From an uncultured Prevotellaceae bacterium (GTDB lineage Bacteria; Bacteroidota; Bacteroidia; Bacteroidales; Muribaculaceae), in assembly GCA_900318345.1 (NCBI GenBank), contig ONKD01000013.1, forward strand, positions 1 through 64,000: a DNA stretch of 64,000 bases, in the 5' to 3' direction. Under the pieces are notes generated by a model, which made no database searches, had not been told where the DNA came from, and saw nothing but the letters and a program-made list of their open reading frames with translations. The translations under genes and the position numbers were made by a program. Shown here piece after piece: positions 34,566 to 42,670 of this stretch. Each line of letters opens with the position of its first letter. Position 1 is the first letter of the stretch.

Positions 34566-36205
34566 TGCTCGTCCTCCTTTCTTTGGGTGTTAACTGCTTG
34601 GTCCAGTCCGCACAGCCCCTCATAGATGGCGGCGGTGAGTTGCGCCTCACGCAGGGTGTCGCCCCATGCAACGGGCCTCATGCCTTTCCAGCGCTCGTCG
34701 AGGAACGTGGCCAGGTCTTTCTGGGCACTTTTCACGTCGTGGTTCAGTTCGCCCATGAGCGATGCGGCACGGCAGGAGCAGAGCTTGCCTTGACAAGTGC
34801 CCATGCCCACGCGTGTGCGGCGGCGCAGGTTCACCAGGTTGTGAACGTGCAACTGGTGTACGGCATATTTGATTTCTCCCACGGTAACGCCTTCACACTC
34901 GCACACCAGGGCGTTGTCGATATCGTTGTCTTTCTCGATGCGGGCAGCCAGGGAACCGTGGCGCCCGATGGCGGCACGTTCGCCGAAACTGTAGCGCTTG
35001 GTCGTGTCGCTCTGGCTGGGTGCGTCTTCTTCCGAGCCCGGCAGGGGCAGCGTGGCGGTGACACAGGGCTTGGTATTGCCCAACTTGGCACACACGGCAT
35101 TGGTAGCGATCTCGCCCATGAGGCGATAGGTCATCATCTTGCCACCGGTGATGGTGATGAAGCCCTCCAGTCCGTCGCGTTTGGCATGGTCCAGACACAC
35201 GATGCCTCGACTGATGCTGCGGCCACTGGGGTCGTCGTCACTGGCTACCAGCGGGCGCACACCGGCATAGGCGCGGATGACTCTCGTGGTGGCAAGCGAC
35301 GGAGCAATCTTGATGCCCTCCTTGAGCAGCACGTCAACCTCCTCGCGTGTCACGCGCATGTCATCAACGGTCTCGATGGGGATGCGGTCGCTTGTCGTGC
35401 CGATAACGCACACGGTGTCGTCAGGTACCAGGATGTCGGCGTTGGCAGGCTTGCGGCAGCGGTTGATGACCATGCGGTTCACTCGGTGACCAAAGATGAG
35501 CAACGCGCCGCGGGCAGGGAACATCGAGATGTTCACCCCGGCCAACTTGGCGATGCGTTGGCCCCAAATGCCGGCAGCGTTAACCACGACCTTGCAGCGC
35601 ACCTCGACGTGTTCACCATTGAGTTTGTTGTGCAGTTTCACACCCTCAACACGGCCTTGGTTGATGATCATCCCCTCCACCTCGTGGTGATTGAGTGTCT
35701 CAGCACCATTGATGCGCGCGTCAAGCAGGTTGGCCACAGTGAGACGGAACGGGTCGATTGACGCGTCGGGGACACGCACGGCACCGATGAGGTCGGGGTT
35801 CACCGATGGCTCGATGACACGCGCCTCGTCAGGGGCGATGATGTCGGCACGGATGCCGGCACGTCCACAGGCCTCGACAAATGTCTGCTGATAAGCCAGG
35901 TCGTCTTCAGGTAAAGTGATAAATAGGCCATCGGTCTCCTCGACGCAATGGCGTGCGATGCGGCGCAGGATCATGTTCTCCTTGATGCACTCGGCAGCGC
36001 TCTCGCCGTCGGTCACGGCATAGCGCGCTCCACTGTGCATCAGGCCGTGGTTGCGACCCGTGGCGCCGGTGCTGTAGTCGTCGCGCTCCACGAGCAACAC
36101 GTTCAGCCCTCGCAATGCGCAATCCCTCGCCGTGCCGGCACCTGTGGCGCCGCCGCCCACGATGATCACGTCATATTCCTTCTTATATATGTCATTTGTT
36201 GCCAT
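34562..36205 (-). CDS. glpA: Anaerobic glycerol-3-phosphate dehydrogenase subunit A
   Basis: A 547-residue protein. The FAD-binding fold begins YDVIIVGGGATGAGTARDCA, and GATGRNHGLMHSGARY is the next conserved motif. The substrate domain follows. At the C-terminus a BFD-like 2Fe-2S domain has CECEGVTVGE and GTCQGKLCSCR. It is the catalytic subunit, oxidising glycerol-3-phosphate. It is the first gene of the glpABCTQ-porin operon, has a consensus promoter, and shares a 359-bp regulatory region with the divergent DeoR-type gene. Confidence 0.95.
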   Translation of the reverse strand: MATNDIYKKEYDVIIVGGGATGAGTARDCALRGLNVLLVERDDYSTGATGRNHGLMHSGARYAVTDGESAAECIKENMILRRIARHCVEETDGLFITLPEDDLAYQQTFVEACGRAGIRADIIAPDEARVIEPSVNPDLIGAVRVPDASIDPFRLTVANLLDARINGAETLNHHEVEGMIINQGRVEGVKLHNKLNGEHVEVRCKVVVNAAGIWGQRIAKLAGVNISMFPARGALLIFGHRVNRMVINRCRKPANADILVPDDTVCVIGTTSDRIPIETVDDMRVTREEVDVLLKEGIKIAPSLATTRVIRAYAGVRPLVASDDDPSGRSISRGIVCLDHAKRDGLEGFITITGGKMMTYRLMGEIATNAVCAKLGNTKPCVTATLPLPGSEEDAPSQSDTTKRYSFGERAAIGRHGSLAARIEKDNDIDNALVCECEGVTVGEIKYAVHQLHVHNLVNLRRRTRVGMGTCQGKLCSCRAASLMGELNHDVKSAQKDLATFLDERWKGMRPVAWGDTLREAQLTAAIYEGLCGLDQAVNTQRKEDEQ

Positions 36206-36252
36206 TAACTCAGTTTTTAAGCTAGCATAACTGTTGTTTACTGGTTTCGCTG

Positions 36253-36283
36253 CAAAGGTATAGTAAGTTTTTGAAATGACAAA
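36253..36283 (-). promoter_or_regulatory. Promoter of the glpABCTQ operon
   Basis: On the minus strand TTTG (36283-36280) is followed after 19 nt by TACCTTTG (36260-36253), 47 nt before the glpA start codon. Confidence 0.7.
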
Positions 36284-36286
36284 ATA

Positions 36287-36488
36287 ATTTCATGTCTTTT
36301 TTATGAAACCTCAGTAAGGATTTATCTAGTTATCTAGAAATCAATATAATATAAATATTTTCAACAAAATAAGTCACCAAAAACAATATTTCATTTCTTT
36401 TTAAAAAAGTTTCATTTAATGATAAAAACGAAACTAAACAATAGAAAATATAATCCAAATTCTATTTCGTTTTGATGAAAAATGAAAG
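36287..36488. promoter_or_regulatory. Cluster of TTTCAT/TTTCGT sites between the divergent glp promoters
   Basis: Repeated TTTC(A/G)TTT or its complement occurs at 36288-36293, 36303-36308, 36389-36396, 36410-36417 (21 bp from the previous one), 36430-36435, 36465-36472 and 36474-36488. Direct repeats of a TTTC core are known operators for several DeoR-family regulators. The adjacent regulator gene makes it the likely binder, but this is inference. Confidence 0.45.
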
Positions 36489-36503
36489 ATTTTTGCGTTT
36501 TTT

Positions 36504-36535
36504 TTTGGTCGGTAATTATCTTTTATCTACTTTTG
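36504..36535 (+). promoter_or_regulatory. Promoter of the DeoR-family regulator gene
   Basis: TTTG (36504-36507) is followed after 20 nt by TACTTTTG (36528-36535), 29 nt before the ATG. Confidence 0.7.
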
Positions 36536-36564
36536 CCACATCAAAATAAAAATCAAATGCCATC

Positions 36565-37329
36565 ATGACGAAAGAACAACGCCACGAAACGATCATGGAG
36601 GAACTCATCAAGCACGGTTCAGTGCTGGTGACCGATTTGGTGCGTCTGCTTGACGTGTCGGCTGTAACGGTGCGTAAGGACCTCACCGAGCTGGAGAAAG
36701 GTGACAAACTCTACCGCAGCCACGGCAAGGCAGTGCTCGTTAATCCCTATATCAATAACAGGCCGGTAAACGAGAAGGAAAAGCTGGCCACCGACGAGAA
36801 GCACGCCATTGGACGTGAAGCGGCACGGCTGATTACGCGCAACGACAGCATCTGCATCGCATCGGGCACCACCGTTCATGCCCTGGCACGCAACATCGTG
36901 CCCATCCACAAACTGACGGTTGTTTCGGCTTCGCTCCCTGTGAGCAACATCCTCTCGGCGCATGAGAACATCGACATTTACCAGTTGGGTGGCTTGATGC
37001 GACACAGCAGTCTCTCGGTGGTGGGAGAGTATGCTGCGCGGTTCATGGCAGAGTGTTCGTTCAGTAAGCTCTACCTGGGTGTTGATGGCATCGACATCGA
37101 CTATGGCATTACCACTACCGAGATTAGAGAGGCAACCTTGAACAAAATGATGATCGCTGCCGCCCAAAAGACCATCGTGCTGGCCGACAGCAGCAAGTTC
37201 GGGAGGCGGGGCTTTGCCAAGATCGCCGACATCGACGCTGTTGACGTCATCATCACCGATGCTGGCATCTCCCCCAAAACGATAAAAAAGATTGAAGACT
37301 TGGGCATTGAGCTCATCATCGCTGGATAA
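36565..37329 (+). CDS. DeoR-family transcriptional regulator, probable GlpR
   Basis: A 254-residue protein. The N-terminal winged helix has RHETIMEELIKHGSV and the recognition helix SAVTVRKDLTELE, the DeoR hallmark. The C-terminal sugar-phosphate sensor domain shows ASGTTVHAL, LGVDGIDIDYGITTTE and VLADSSKFGRRGFAKI. It is divergent from glpABCTQ, so it most likely represses that operon and is released by glycerol-3-phosphate or a related phosphate ester. The assignment to glycerol is by position, since DeoR sensors look alike. Confidence 0.88.
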   Translation: MTKEQRHETIMEELIKHGSVLVTDLVRLLDVSAVTVRKDLTELEKGDKLYRSHGKAVLVNPYINNRPVNEKEKLATDEKHAIGREAARLITRNDSICIASGTTVHALARNIVPIHKLTVVSASLPVSNILSAHENIDIYQLGGLMRHSSLSVVGEYAARFMAECSFSKLYLGVDGIDIDYGITTTEIREATLNKMMIAAAQKTIVLADSSKFGRRGFAKIADIDAVDVIITDAGISPKTIKKIEDLGIELIIAG

Positions 37330-37357
37330 CGACGATTCCCATGAAACTCTAGCTACT

Positions 37358-38368
37358 CTATTTTACATTGACTTTTTCGGCAAAAGGTGTGTTGCTCCAC
37401 ACAACCAGTGCGCCGTTCACGGTGTCGGCACTGATGGTCATCACGCCCAGGTCTGTGCAGCCCTTCATCAGCGCGCGGGTTGCGCTGTCTCCCATCGCCA
37501 TGCAAGCCGTGGCCCATGCGTCGGCAGTCATGCAGTCGCGGGCGGTTACCGTCACGCTCAGCAGGGTGCCGGCGCGGCTGTCACCGGTTAGTGGGTCAAT
37601 AATGTGTGATAGCTTGTTGCCGCCTTCCATGCGCCACTTGCGGTAATTGCCGCTGGTAGCGACGGCTCCGCTGTCCAGGGCCAATGTCATGGCCGACTCG
37701 TGTGTCACTTCTTCCTGCTCGTCGGTGGGCATATCGACCGACACTTGCCACGCTGTGCCGCGCTTGTTCACGCCGCTTGCCATCACCTCACCGCCAATCT
37801 CGACAAGCCAGTTGCGAGCACCGTTGCGAGCGAGCATCCTTCCTATTTCGTCACAGGCCAACCCCTTGGCAATGCTGCTGAAGTCCAGCATGACCCTCGG
37901 GTCGCGCTTCACCAGCGTGTCGCCGTGCAGGGCCAGTTTGTCCATGCCCACAAAACCGAGGATGCTGTCAAGCTGTGCGCGAGAGGGTAGGGTGCCGCTC
38001 TTGTAGCCAAATCCCCATGCGTTAACCAGTGGCATCACGGTCGGGTCAAAGGCTCCGCCGCTCTCATGGTTGACAGTCCACGAGGCCTTGAGCAGGCGGC
38101 AGATGTAGCCGTCGGCTTGTGTGGAAGTGTTATTGTTCAGGGCTGTAATGAGTGAGGCATTATTGTAAGGCGACACACTGTTGTCGAGATGGTTAAAGAT
38201 GATCTGGATGCTGTCGCCCAGGTCATGGGTGGCCTCATATGTGATGTGGTACTCGGTTGTCCACACCACACCCTCGTGAGAGTAGAAATGCTTGCGGTCG
38301 CGCATCACAAACACTCCCACCAATGCCACCACCAGTGCGATTAATATGGCAGCATAGCGTTTGGTCAC
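37358..38368 (-). CDS. apbE: FAD:protein FMN transferase (ApbE)
   Basis: A 336-residue protein with one N-terminal membrane anchor or signal (AAILIALVVALVGVFVM). ApbE motifs are in order: GGAFDPTVMPLVNAWGFG, LDFSSIAKGLACDEI, VEIGGEVMASG, SHIIDPLTGDS and the metal-binding TARDCMTADAWATACM. It moves FMN from FAD to Thr in proteins such as NqrB, NqrC or RnfG, outside the inner membrane. None of these targets is in the window. It overlaps the upstream barrel gene by 4 nt, so the two are co-translated. Confidence 0.92.
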   Translation of the reverse strand: MTKRYAAILIALVVALVGVFVMRDRKHFYSHEGVVWTTEYHITYEATHDLGDSIQIIFNHLDNSVSPYNNASLITALNNNTSTQADGYICRLLKASWTVNHESGGAFDPTVMPLVNAWGFGYKSGTLPSRAQLDSILGFVGMDKLALHGDTLVKRDPRVMLDFSSIAKGLACDEIGRMLARNGARNWLVEIGGEVMASGVNKRGTAWQVSVDMPTDEQEEVTHESAMTLALDSGAVATSGNYRKWRMEGGNKLSHIIDPLTGDSRAGTLLSVTVTARDCMTADAWATACMAMGDSATRALMKGCTDLGVMTISADTVNGALVVWSNTPFAEKVNVK

Positions 38369-38988
38369 TTCAAGAAATAGGTCAAGCTGAAATACCAGTT
38401 GCGGTTCTTGGCGACGTTGTCGTCAAGGAGCTTAGTGTGCAGGGACTGGCCGACAGAGAATTTGTAACCTCCCCTTACTTGCCAGCGCTCAAACAGCTCA
38501 AAGCCAGCGCCCATGTCCAGATACACATTCACAAAGGGGTAAGAGTTGAGATTGCTGTGGCTGCCATGTACAAGAAATGAGAATTGAGGACCAACGTAGG
38601 CCAGCGGCATGAAGGTGGTCTCCATGCCTCCCAGGCGGCGGAATTGGAACTTGAGATGCAACGGCACGTCAAGATAATGCATCGCCACGGTCTCGTTGCC
38701 AGCACCTAACGATGACCATGCAACGCGTTCGCCGTAGTTGAGCTTACCCTGCCTCATGCTGTAGAGCAGTGATCCGTCCACACCGAAGCCCAGACCGCTG
38801 AAGTTCATCTCGCCCATGACACCCGCTTGAGGGCCCCAGCAGCTCTTGCTGGGCATGATGTCACTCTGTTTGAAGTGGATGCTGTTGATATTGGCTCCTA
38901 ATGTCACGCCCCAGCGCGAGGAACTTTGTGCCATCGCTGTGGTGACAAGAAACAGCATGACGGTCATCAATAAGGCTATTCTTTTCAT
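38365..38988 (-). CDS. Outer-membrane beta-barrel (porin-family) protein
   Basis: A 207-residue protein with signal peptide (to AMAQ). Alternating strands (WGVTLGANINSIHF, FGVDGSLLYSM, VPLHLKFQF, PLAYVGPQFSFL, RNWYFSLTYFLK) fit the eight-stranded OMP_b-brl_2 / PorT-like family of Bacteroidetes. It has a promoter at 39020-39051 and overlaps apbE by 4 nt. The gene order suggests work near the cell envelope, but no specific role can be given. Confidence 0.75.
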   Translation of the reverse strand: MKRIALLMTVMLFLVTTAMAQSSSRWGVTLGANINSIHFKQSDIMPSKSCWGPQAGVMGEMNFSGLGFGVDGSLLYSMRQGKLNYGERVAWSSLGAGNETVAMHYLDVPLHLKFQFRRLGGMETTFMPLAYVGPQFSFLVHGSHSNLNSYPFVNVYLDMGAGFELFERWQVRGGYKFSVGQSLHTKLLDDNVAKNRNWYFSLTYFLK

Positions 38989-39019
38989 TGTATTTGTCGT
39001 CTTTTTGTCGTTTGTGGCG

Positions 39020-39051
39020 CAAAGTTACACAAAAAATCTGATTGCCCTCAA
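39020..39051 (-). promoter_or_regulatory. Promoter of the barrel-apbE pair
   Basis: On the minus strand TTG (39051-39049) is followed after 21 nt by TAACTTTG (39027-39020), 31 nt before the start codon. Confidence 0.6.
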
Positions 39052-39068
39052 TGATTGTGTTAAAAAAC

Positions 39069-39100
39069 CAGGAGCCCTGGCTTTGTTCAGGACTCCTGGC
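39069..39100 (-). terminator. Terminator of the porin-family gene at 39141
   Basis: A 12-bp stem with one mismatch (39069-39080 with 39089-39100) is followed on the minus strand by TTTTTTAAC. It is a strong intrinsic terminator. Confidence 0.8.
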
Positions 39101-39140
39101 TTCAGTTTTCAAGTATGTGATAATTCTGTTATGAGGGCTT

Positions 39141-39818
39141 CTAGAACATCCATGCGGCGCTCACTGTCCAGTGCTTGTCTTTACCGGTCACCGTCTCGCC
39201 TGTGTAGTCGCGGTCGATGTACTCCATGGCTTTAGACATGCCTATGCCGTAGGTGGCCGACACGCGCAGGTGCTTGAGCAGGTCCACACCGAGGCCCACG
39301 TCCCATGATGTGCTGGTCTTGCTGTTCTTGATGCTGGTGGGGGCATCGTCCTTAAACAGGAAAGAGAAGTTGGGGCCAGTGAATACATAGGGTGCGATAA
39401 TCTTCTCGACAGCGGGGATGGCCAGGCGGTAGCGGGCATACACGGGAACCTCGATGTAGTGGCGCTTGTAGGTGTGGTTGTCGTCGTGGAGTTTGTTGTC
39501 GCGGTGCGTGTACATCGCCGACGCTTCCACTCCGAGGCCTGTAACAGGGATGTTGATGTCTAAAACCAGACCGGCCGAATAACCGATGCGGTTGTCGCTG
39601 TTGATGACTTCGCGGTCAAAGTGCATCTTGTTCAGCGTGAAGCCTCCCCTTACACCCAGGCTCACTTGGGCGGCAGCGGGCAATGCTGCGGTGATAGCGA
39701 TGATGGCTACCATTGTGGCGAGCTTGAAAGACTTAACTATTGAGCGCTTGCTGCTGCTCTTCATTTCACTCTGCTGGTTCAGGGCAGCGCCCTGGTTGTT
39801 GATTGTAAAGTTTGTCAT
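39141..39818 (-). CDS. Outer-membrane beta-barrel (porin-family) protein
   Basis: A 225-residue protein. The signal segment (KLATMVAIIAITAALPAAAQ) is preceded by about 31 mostly polar residues, so Met19 (39764) could be the true start. After the signal come SLGVRGGFTLNKMHFD, VEASAMYTH, HYIEVPVYARYRL, APYVFTGPNFSFLF and a final strand ending in Phe (WTVSAAWMF): an eight-stranded OMP_b-brl_2 barrel. It is related in plan to the barrel at 38365-38988 but is a separate transcription unit with its own promoter and terminator. The role is unknown. Confidence 0.76.
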   Translation of the reverse strand: MTNFTINNQGAALNQQSEMKSSSKRSIVKSFKLATMVAIIAITAALPAAAQVSLGVRGGFTLNKMHFDREVINSDNRIGYSAGLVLDINIPVTGLGVEASAMYTHRDNKLHDDNHTYKRHYIEVPVYARYRLAIPAVEKIIAPYVFTGPNFSFLFKDDAPTSIKNSKTSTSWDVGLGVDLLKHLRVSATYGIGMSKAMEYIDRDYTGETVTGKDKHWTVSAAWMF

Positions 39819-39859
39819 AATTTCTGTAGTTTTAATAGTGATTAATCGTTTTGTTGATG

Positions 39860-39892
39860 CAAAGTTAAGAGCGAAAAATCACCATTACCAAA
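39860..39892 (-). promoter_or_regulatory. Promoter of the porin-family gene at 39141
   Basis: On the minus strand TTTG (39892-39889) is followed after 21 nt by TAACTTTG (39867-39860), 41 nt before the ATG at 39818. Confidence 0.65.
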
Positions 39893-40128
39893 TGTTTCAA
39901 GCCATATTGGACGAAAGGTAGGGATTAATGTATGAAATGCTCAGCACGTCATAATTTGTCACTGAAAATTGATGGTGTGAACCATGATGTCTGGACTGAT
40001 ATGAACCTTCTCCATCCACCTGTAGCTTGATTTAGCGCCTCAAAGCTACACATATTTTCCCATTCACGCGTCCATTTTCACATTATTTATTTAATAAGTA
40101 CACCCCGCCAAGGGTTCTGATGGGATAA
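39893..40128. other. Intergenic stretch between porin-family gene and tRNA
   Basis: About 236 bp upstream of the promoter at 39860. I see no open frame of note, no repeat and no further promoter. Confidence 0.4.
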
Positions 40129-40155
40129 CAAAAAAAGCCTTGCACATCGTGCAAG
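40129..40155 (-). terminator. Terminator of tRNA-Val
   Basis: CTTGCAC-ATC-GTGCAAG (40139-40155) is followed on the minus strand by GCTTTTTTT. It begins 9 nt after the tRNA CCA end. Confidence 0.85.
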
Positions 40156-40163
40156 ACTCTTGT

Positions 40164-40241
40164 TGGTGGGCAGTGAGGGATTCGAACCCCCGACCCTCTG
40201 CTTGTAAGGCAGATGCTCTGAACCAACTGCGCTAACTGCCC
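40164..40241 (-). tRNA. tRNA-Val (anticodon UAC), CCA encoded
   Basis: The minus strand folds as a tRNA: acceptor stem GGGCAGT/ACTGCCC, D arm with AGTTGGTTCAGAGC, anticodon stem TCTGC/GCAGA with loop CTTACAA (anticodon TAC, reading GUA), and T arm GGGGGTTCGAATCCCTC. The discriminator is A, and CCA is present in the DNA (40166-40164). A consensus promoter lies 22 nt upstream and a terminator just downstream, so it is a single-tRNA transcription unit. Confidence 0.95.
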
Positions 40242-40262
40242 ATGTTGCTGTCAAAAGCGATG

Positions 40263-40293
40263 CAAAGGTACTGCTTTTTTTTGAACCACCAAA
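40263..40293 (-). promoter_or_regulatory. Promoter of tRNA-Val
   Basis: On the minus strand TTTG (40293-40290) is followed after 19 nt by TACCTTTG (40270-40263). Confidence 0.7.
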
Positions 40294-40450
40294 TAAAAAT
40301 CGGATTTTTTTCAAAAAAAAGATGATTTTTTCCAAAAATGGGCCATTTTTTGAGGAAAAACCCCTATCTTCGCTCTCTCGAGACCCATTCATTCACATGG
40401 TGGGCAGTGCGCAGGACAATAATACTAACATTAATATATTTGAGAGAATC

Positions 40451-41005
40451 ATGAAAGAGACTTATGTTTTTTTTGCTGACGGCTTCGAGGAGATTGAAGC
40501 CCTGACCTGTGTGGACGTTTTGCGCCGTGCAGGCATGCCGGTCACAACAGTGTCGATTAACCCTGGCTTGGAGGTAAAGGGTGCCCATGGCGTGACTGTG
40601 CTTGCCGACAGCCTCTTTGACGACAACGATTACAACGATGCCGAGTGGCTCGTGTTGCCCGGTGGTATTCCTGGCGCTCCCAATCTGGCGGCTCACGAGG
40701 GCGTGTGTGATGCCCTTTCAGCCCAGGATGAACGTGGTGGCAAGCTCGCCGCCATTTGTGCTTCGCCAGCGATGGTGCTAGGGCCTCTAGGCATCCTCAT
40801 GGATCGCGAGGCTGTGTGCTATCCCGGTCTTGAAGATACCGTCGAGGGTGTCCGCTGGGCCAAGACTCCTGTCGCTGTTGATGGCAACGTCGTTACTGGC
40901 AACGGTCCTGCTGCCGCAGCTCCTTTCGCCCTGACCATCGTCGCTCAAACCTTGGGTCATGCTGCCGCTGCCGAGGTGGCTGCCGGTATGCTTCACACCT
41001 TCTGA
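40451..41005 (+). CDS. DJ-1/PfpI-family protein
   Basis: The ATG at 40451 is taken as the start because the DJ-1 fold begins at once (ETYVFFADGFEEIEAL). The 43 codons before it in the same frame are low-complexity and unlike the family. The 184-residue product has the elbow Cys in AAICASPAMVLG and the partner Glu in GFEEIE. It resembles the YajL/ThiJ group more than the PfpI proteases. Members are linked to protection against glyoxal or oxidative damage, although the true reaction is debated. TATCTTCG at 40375-40382 is an imperfect -7 box. It is a single gene facing the glycogen cluster. Confidence 0.88.
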   Translation: MKETYVFFADGFEEIEALTCVDVLRRAGMPVTTVSINPGLEVKGAHGVTVLADSLFDDNDYNDAEWLVLPGGIPGAPNLAAHEGVCDALSAQDERGGKLAAICASPAMVLGPLGILMDREAVCYPGLEDTVEGVRWAKTPVAVDGNVVTGNGPAAAAPFALTIVAQTLGHAAAAEVAAGMLHTF

Positions 41006-41010
41006 AAAAA

Positions 41011-41040
41011 CAGTTCTGACAGATGAATCTGCCAGAACTG
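41011..41040. terminator. Hairpin after the DJ-1 gene
   Basis: A 13-bp stem with one mismatch (41011-41023 with 41028-41040) starts 6 nt after the stop codon. It is flanked by AAAAAA on its left, so the U run is on the minus strand. It may serve both convergent units. Confidence 0.6.
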
Positions 41041-41059
41041 TAGTTAGTATCATCTACTG

Positions 41060-41095
41060 CTGTCCCCTCATGTTTATCTCATCATGAGGGGGCAG
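41060..41095 (-). terminator. Terminator of the glycogen cluster
   Basis: A 13-bp stem with one mismatch (41060-41072 with 41083-41095) lies 15 nt past the GH57 stop codon on the minus strand. Confidence 0.6.
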
Positions 41096-41110
41096 TTGTA
41101 GTTTTACACA

Positions 41111-42604
41111 TCATTTCTCCTTCTTTGCGGTAGCCTTTTTAGCTGCAGGCTTCTTAGCTGCGGCTTTCTTCTCCGCTGGCTTCTTAGCAGCAGCCTTCTT
41201 GGCCGGAGCTTTCTTCTTGGCCGGTGCCTCTTTTTCGGGAGCGGGAGCCGGTTTTTCCTCGGGAAGGGGTGCCTCCACGTCAACGGGGAAGTCGCCAGTG
41301 GTGTCCTTAACGATATTGTTGCGCATCATTTCAACCTCGCGGTGCAGTTTCTCAATTTCCTGCTCCTGGTTGCGGATGGTGAGCAGCAGTGAGTTCAGCT
41401 CCTCGTTGTCGATGCTGGTGGGGTACTGCTCCTCAACGCGCGTCATGAAGTCGCTCAACACGTTCATGTAGTTGGTGAACGCGGTATAGGGCGAGTCATA
41501 CGGGCTGTAGTGGCTATGTACCGACCCGTCATCGTTGTGCTTGGTGCACATGTAGAAGAAGTGGTCGCTTCCCTGCAGGTAGTTCCAGTCCTGCTTAATA
41601 CGGCGGTCGTTGCACAGGCGCACGCGCTCACCAATCGAGTAGAGCTTCCTGACGGCCTCTTGCTGCAACGTGTTGCCAAGCCATGCGCTGGTGTCGCGGG
41701 CTTCGTCGGTCCATGACATGGGATAGGGCACGGCGAGCTCGGCAACGGGTTTGAACTTTGAAACCACCTCGCTGGGTGTCCAGAACTGGATGTCGTTTTC
41801 GGCGGCAAATCGGGGCAGCGCTTTCATGAACTCAAAGATACCGCTCTCGCGGGGTTGCAACTCTCCCAGGGTATCATAATTCATGAACAGGTTCACCAAC
41901 TGTTCCTCTTGAGGCAACTCATTAATCCATTTGATGTATTTGTCGGCGGTCAACGGATAGGATGCCCACTCTGGATTACTGAAACGGAAGGCAATGTCAT
42001 CGCTCAGCTTGCCATTTTTCAATAGCAGTTTGAGCTTTGGTGCCGAGGCCGAACTGTACAGGAAGTTAGGCGAGCGCCAGCCCAGCACGTGCTTGGCATC
42101 GGCAGTGATGGCCGCCTTGAATCCCATGGCATAAACCATCGAGGCAATGTCATCGTCATAAATCAGCTCGGTGTTGCGGAACACCTTGGGACGCTGGCCA
42201 AAGAGCTGGTAAATCTTCTCGTCGTGGGCCTTCACCTGGGCTGCGAACTCTTCAGGGTCATAGAGCGCCGACAGGCTGTGGGCGTAGGTCTCGCTAAGGA
42301 ACTCCACACATCCTGTTGCGGCCAGGTCCTTCATCGAGTCGATGAATTCGGGCACATACTGCTCGAGTTGCTCCAGCGCGGTACCGCTTATCGAGAAAGC
42401 CACCTTAAACTTCTTGCCGTTCTCCTTGATCATGTCGAGCAGCATCTGGTTAGCGGGCAGATAGGACCGCTGAGCGATGCGCGTGATGATGTCGTCGTCG
42501 GCAAAGTCATCATAATAGTAGTGGTCGTTACCGATGTCAAAGAAACGGTAATGTTTCAAGCGGAACGGCTGATGAATCTGAAAATAAAAACAAATCGCTT
42601 TCAT
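41111..42604 (-). CDS. GH57 alpha-amylase/glucanotransferase with coiled coil and Lys/Ala-rich tail
   Basis: A 497-residue cytoplasmic protein with no signal. The GH57 domain begins ICFYFQIHQPFRLKHYRFFD. The nucleophile is Glu146 in FRNTELIYDDD and the acid/base is probably Asp244 in FMNYDTLGE. Residues about 385-430 form a coiled coil (NSLLLTIRNQEQEIEKLHRE). The last about 60 residues are Pro/Glu-rich and then PAKKKAPAKKAAAKKP-like, resembling histone H1 tails. With the next two genes it forms the cytoplasmic alpha-glucan cluster also known in Bacteroides (debranching enzyme, glycosyltransferase, GH57). The start follows immediately on the family motif. Confidence 0.9.
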   Translation of the reverse strand: MKAICFYFQIHQPFRLKHYRFFDIGNDHYYYDDFADDDIITRIAQRSYLPANQMLLDMIKENGKKFKVAFSISGTALEQLEQYVPEFIDSMKDLAATGCVEFLSETYAHSLSALYDPEEFAAQVKAHDEKIYQLFGQRPKVFRNTELIYDDDIASMVYAMGFKAAITADAKHVLGWRSPNFLYSSASAPKLKLLLKNGKLSDDIAFRFSNPEWASYPLTADKYIKWINELPQEEQLVNLFMNYDTLGELQPRESGIFEFMKALPRFAAENDIQFWTPSEVVSKFKPVAELAVPYPMSWTDEARDTSAWLGNTLQQEAVRKLYSIGERVRLCNDRRIKQDWNYLQGSDHFFYMCTKHNDDGSVHSHYSPYDSPYTAFTNYMNVLSDFMTRVEEQYPTSIDNEELNSLLLTIRNQEQEIEKLHREVEMMRNNIVKDTTGDFPVDVEAPLPEEKPAPAPEKEAPAKKKAPAKKAAAKKPAEKKAAAKKPAAKKATAKKEK

Positions 42605-42670
42605 ATTTATATTGTCGTTTTATTGTTTGTTTTCTTTGTTTTTCTAGATGATCTAGATTCTCTAGAGAGG

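Noticed and set aside
34565-35761. 398-codon open frame on the plus strand
   Set aside because: It is antisense to glpA, whose motifs run along its full length. Its translation is rich in H, V, A, D and G with no domain.
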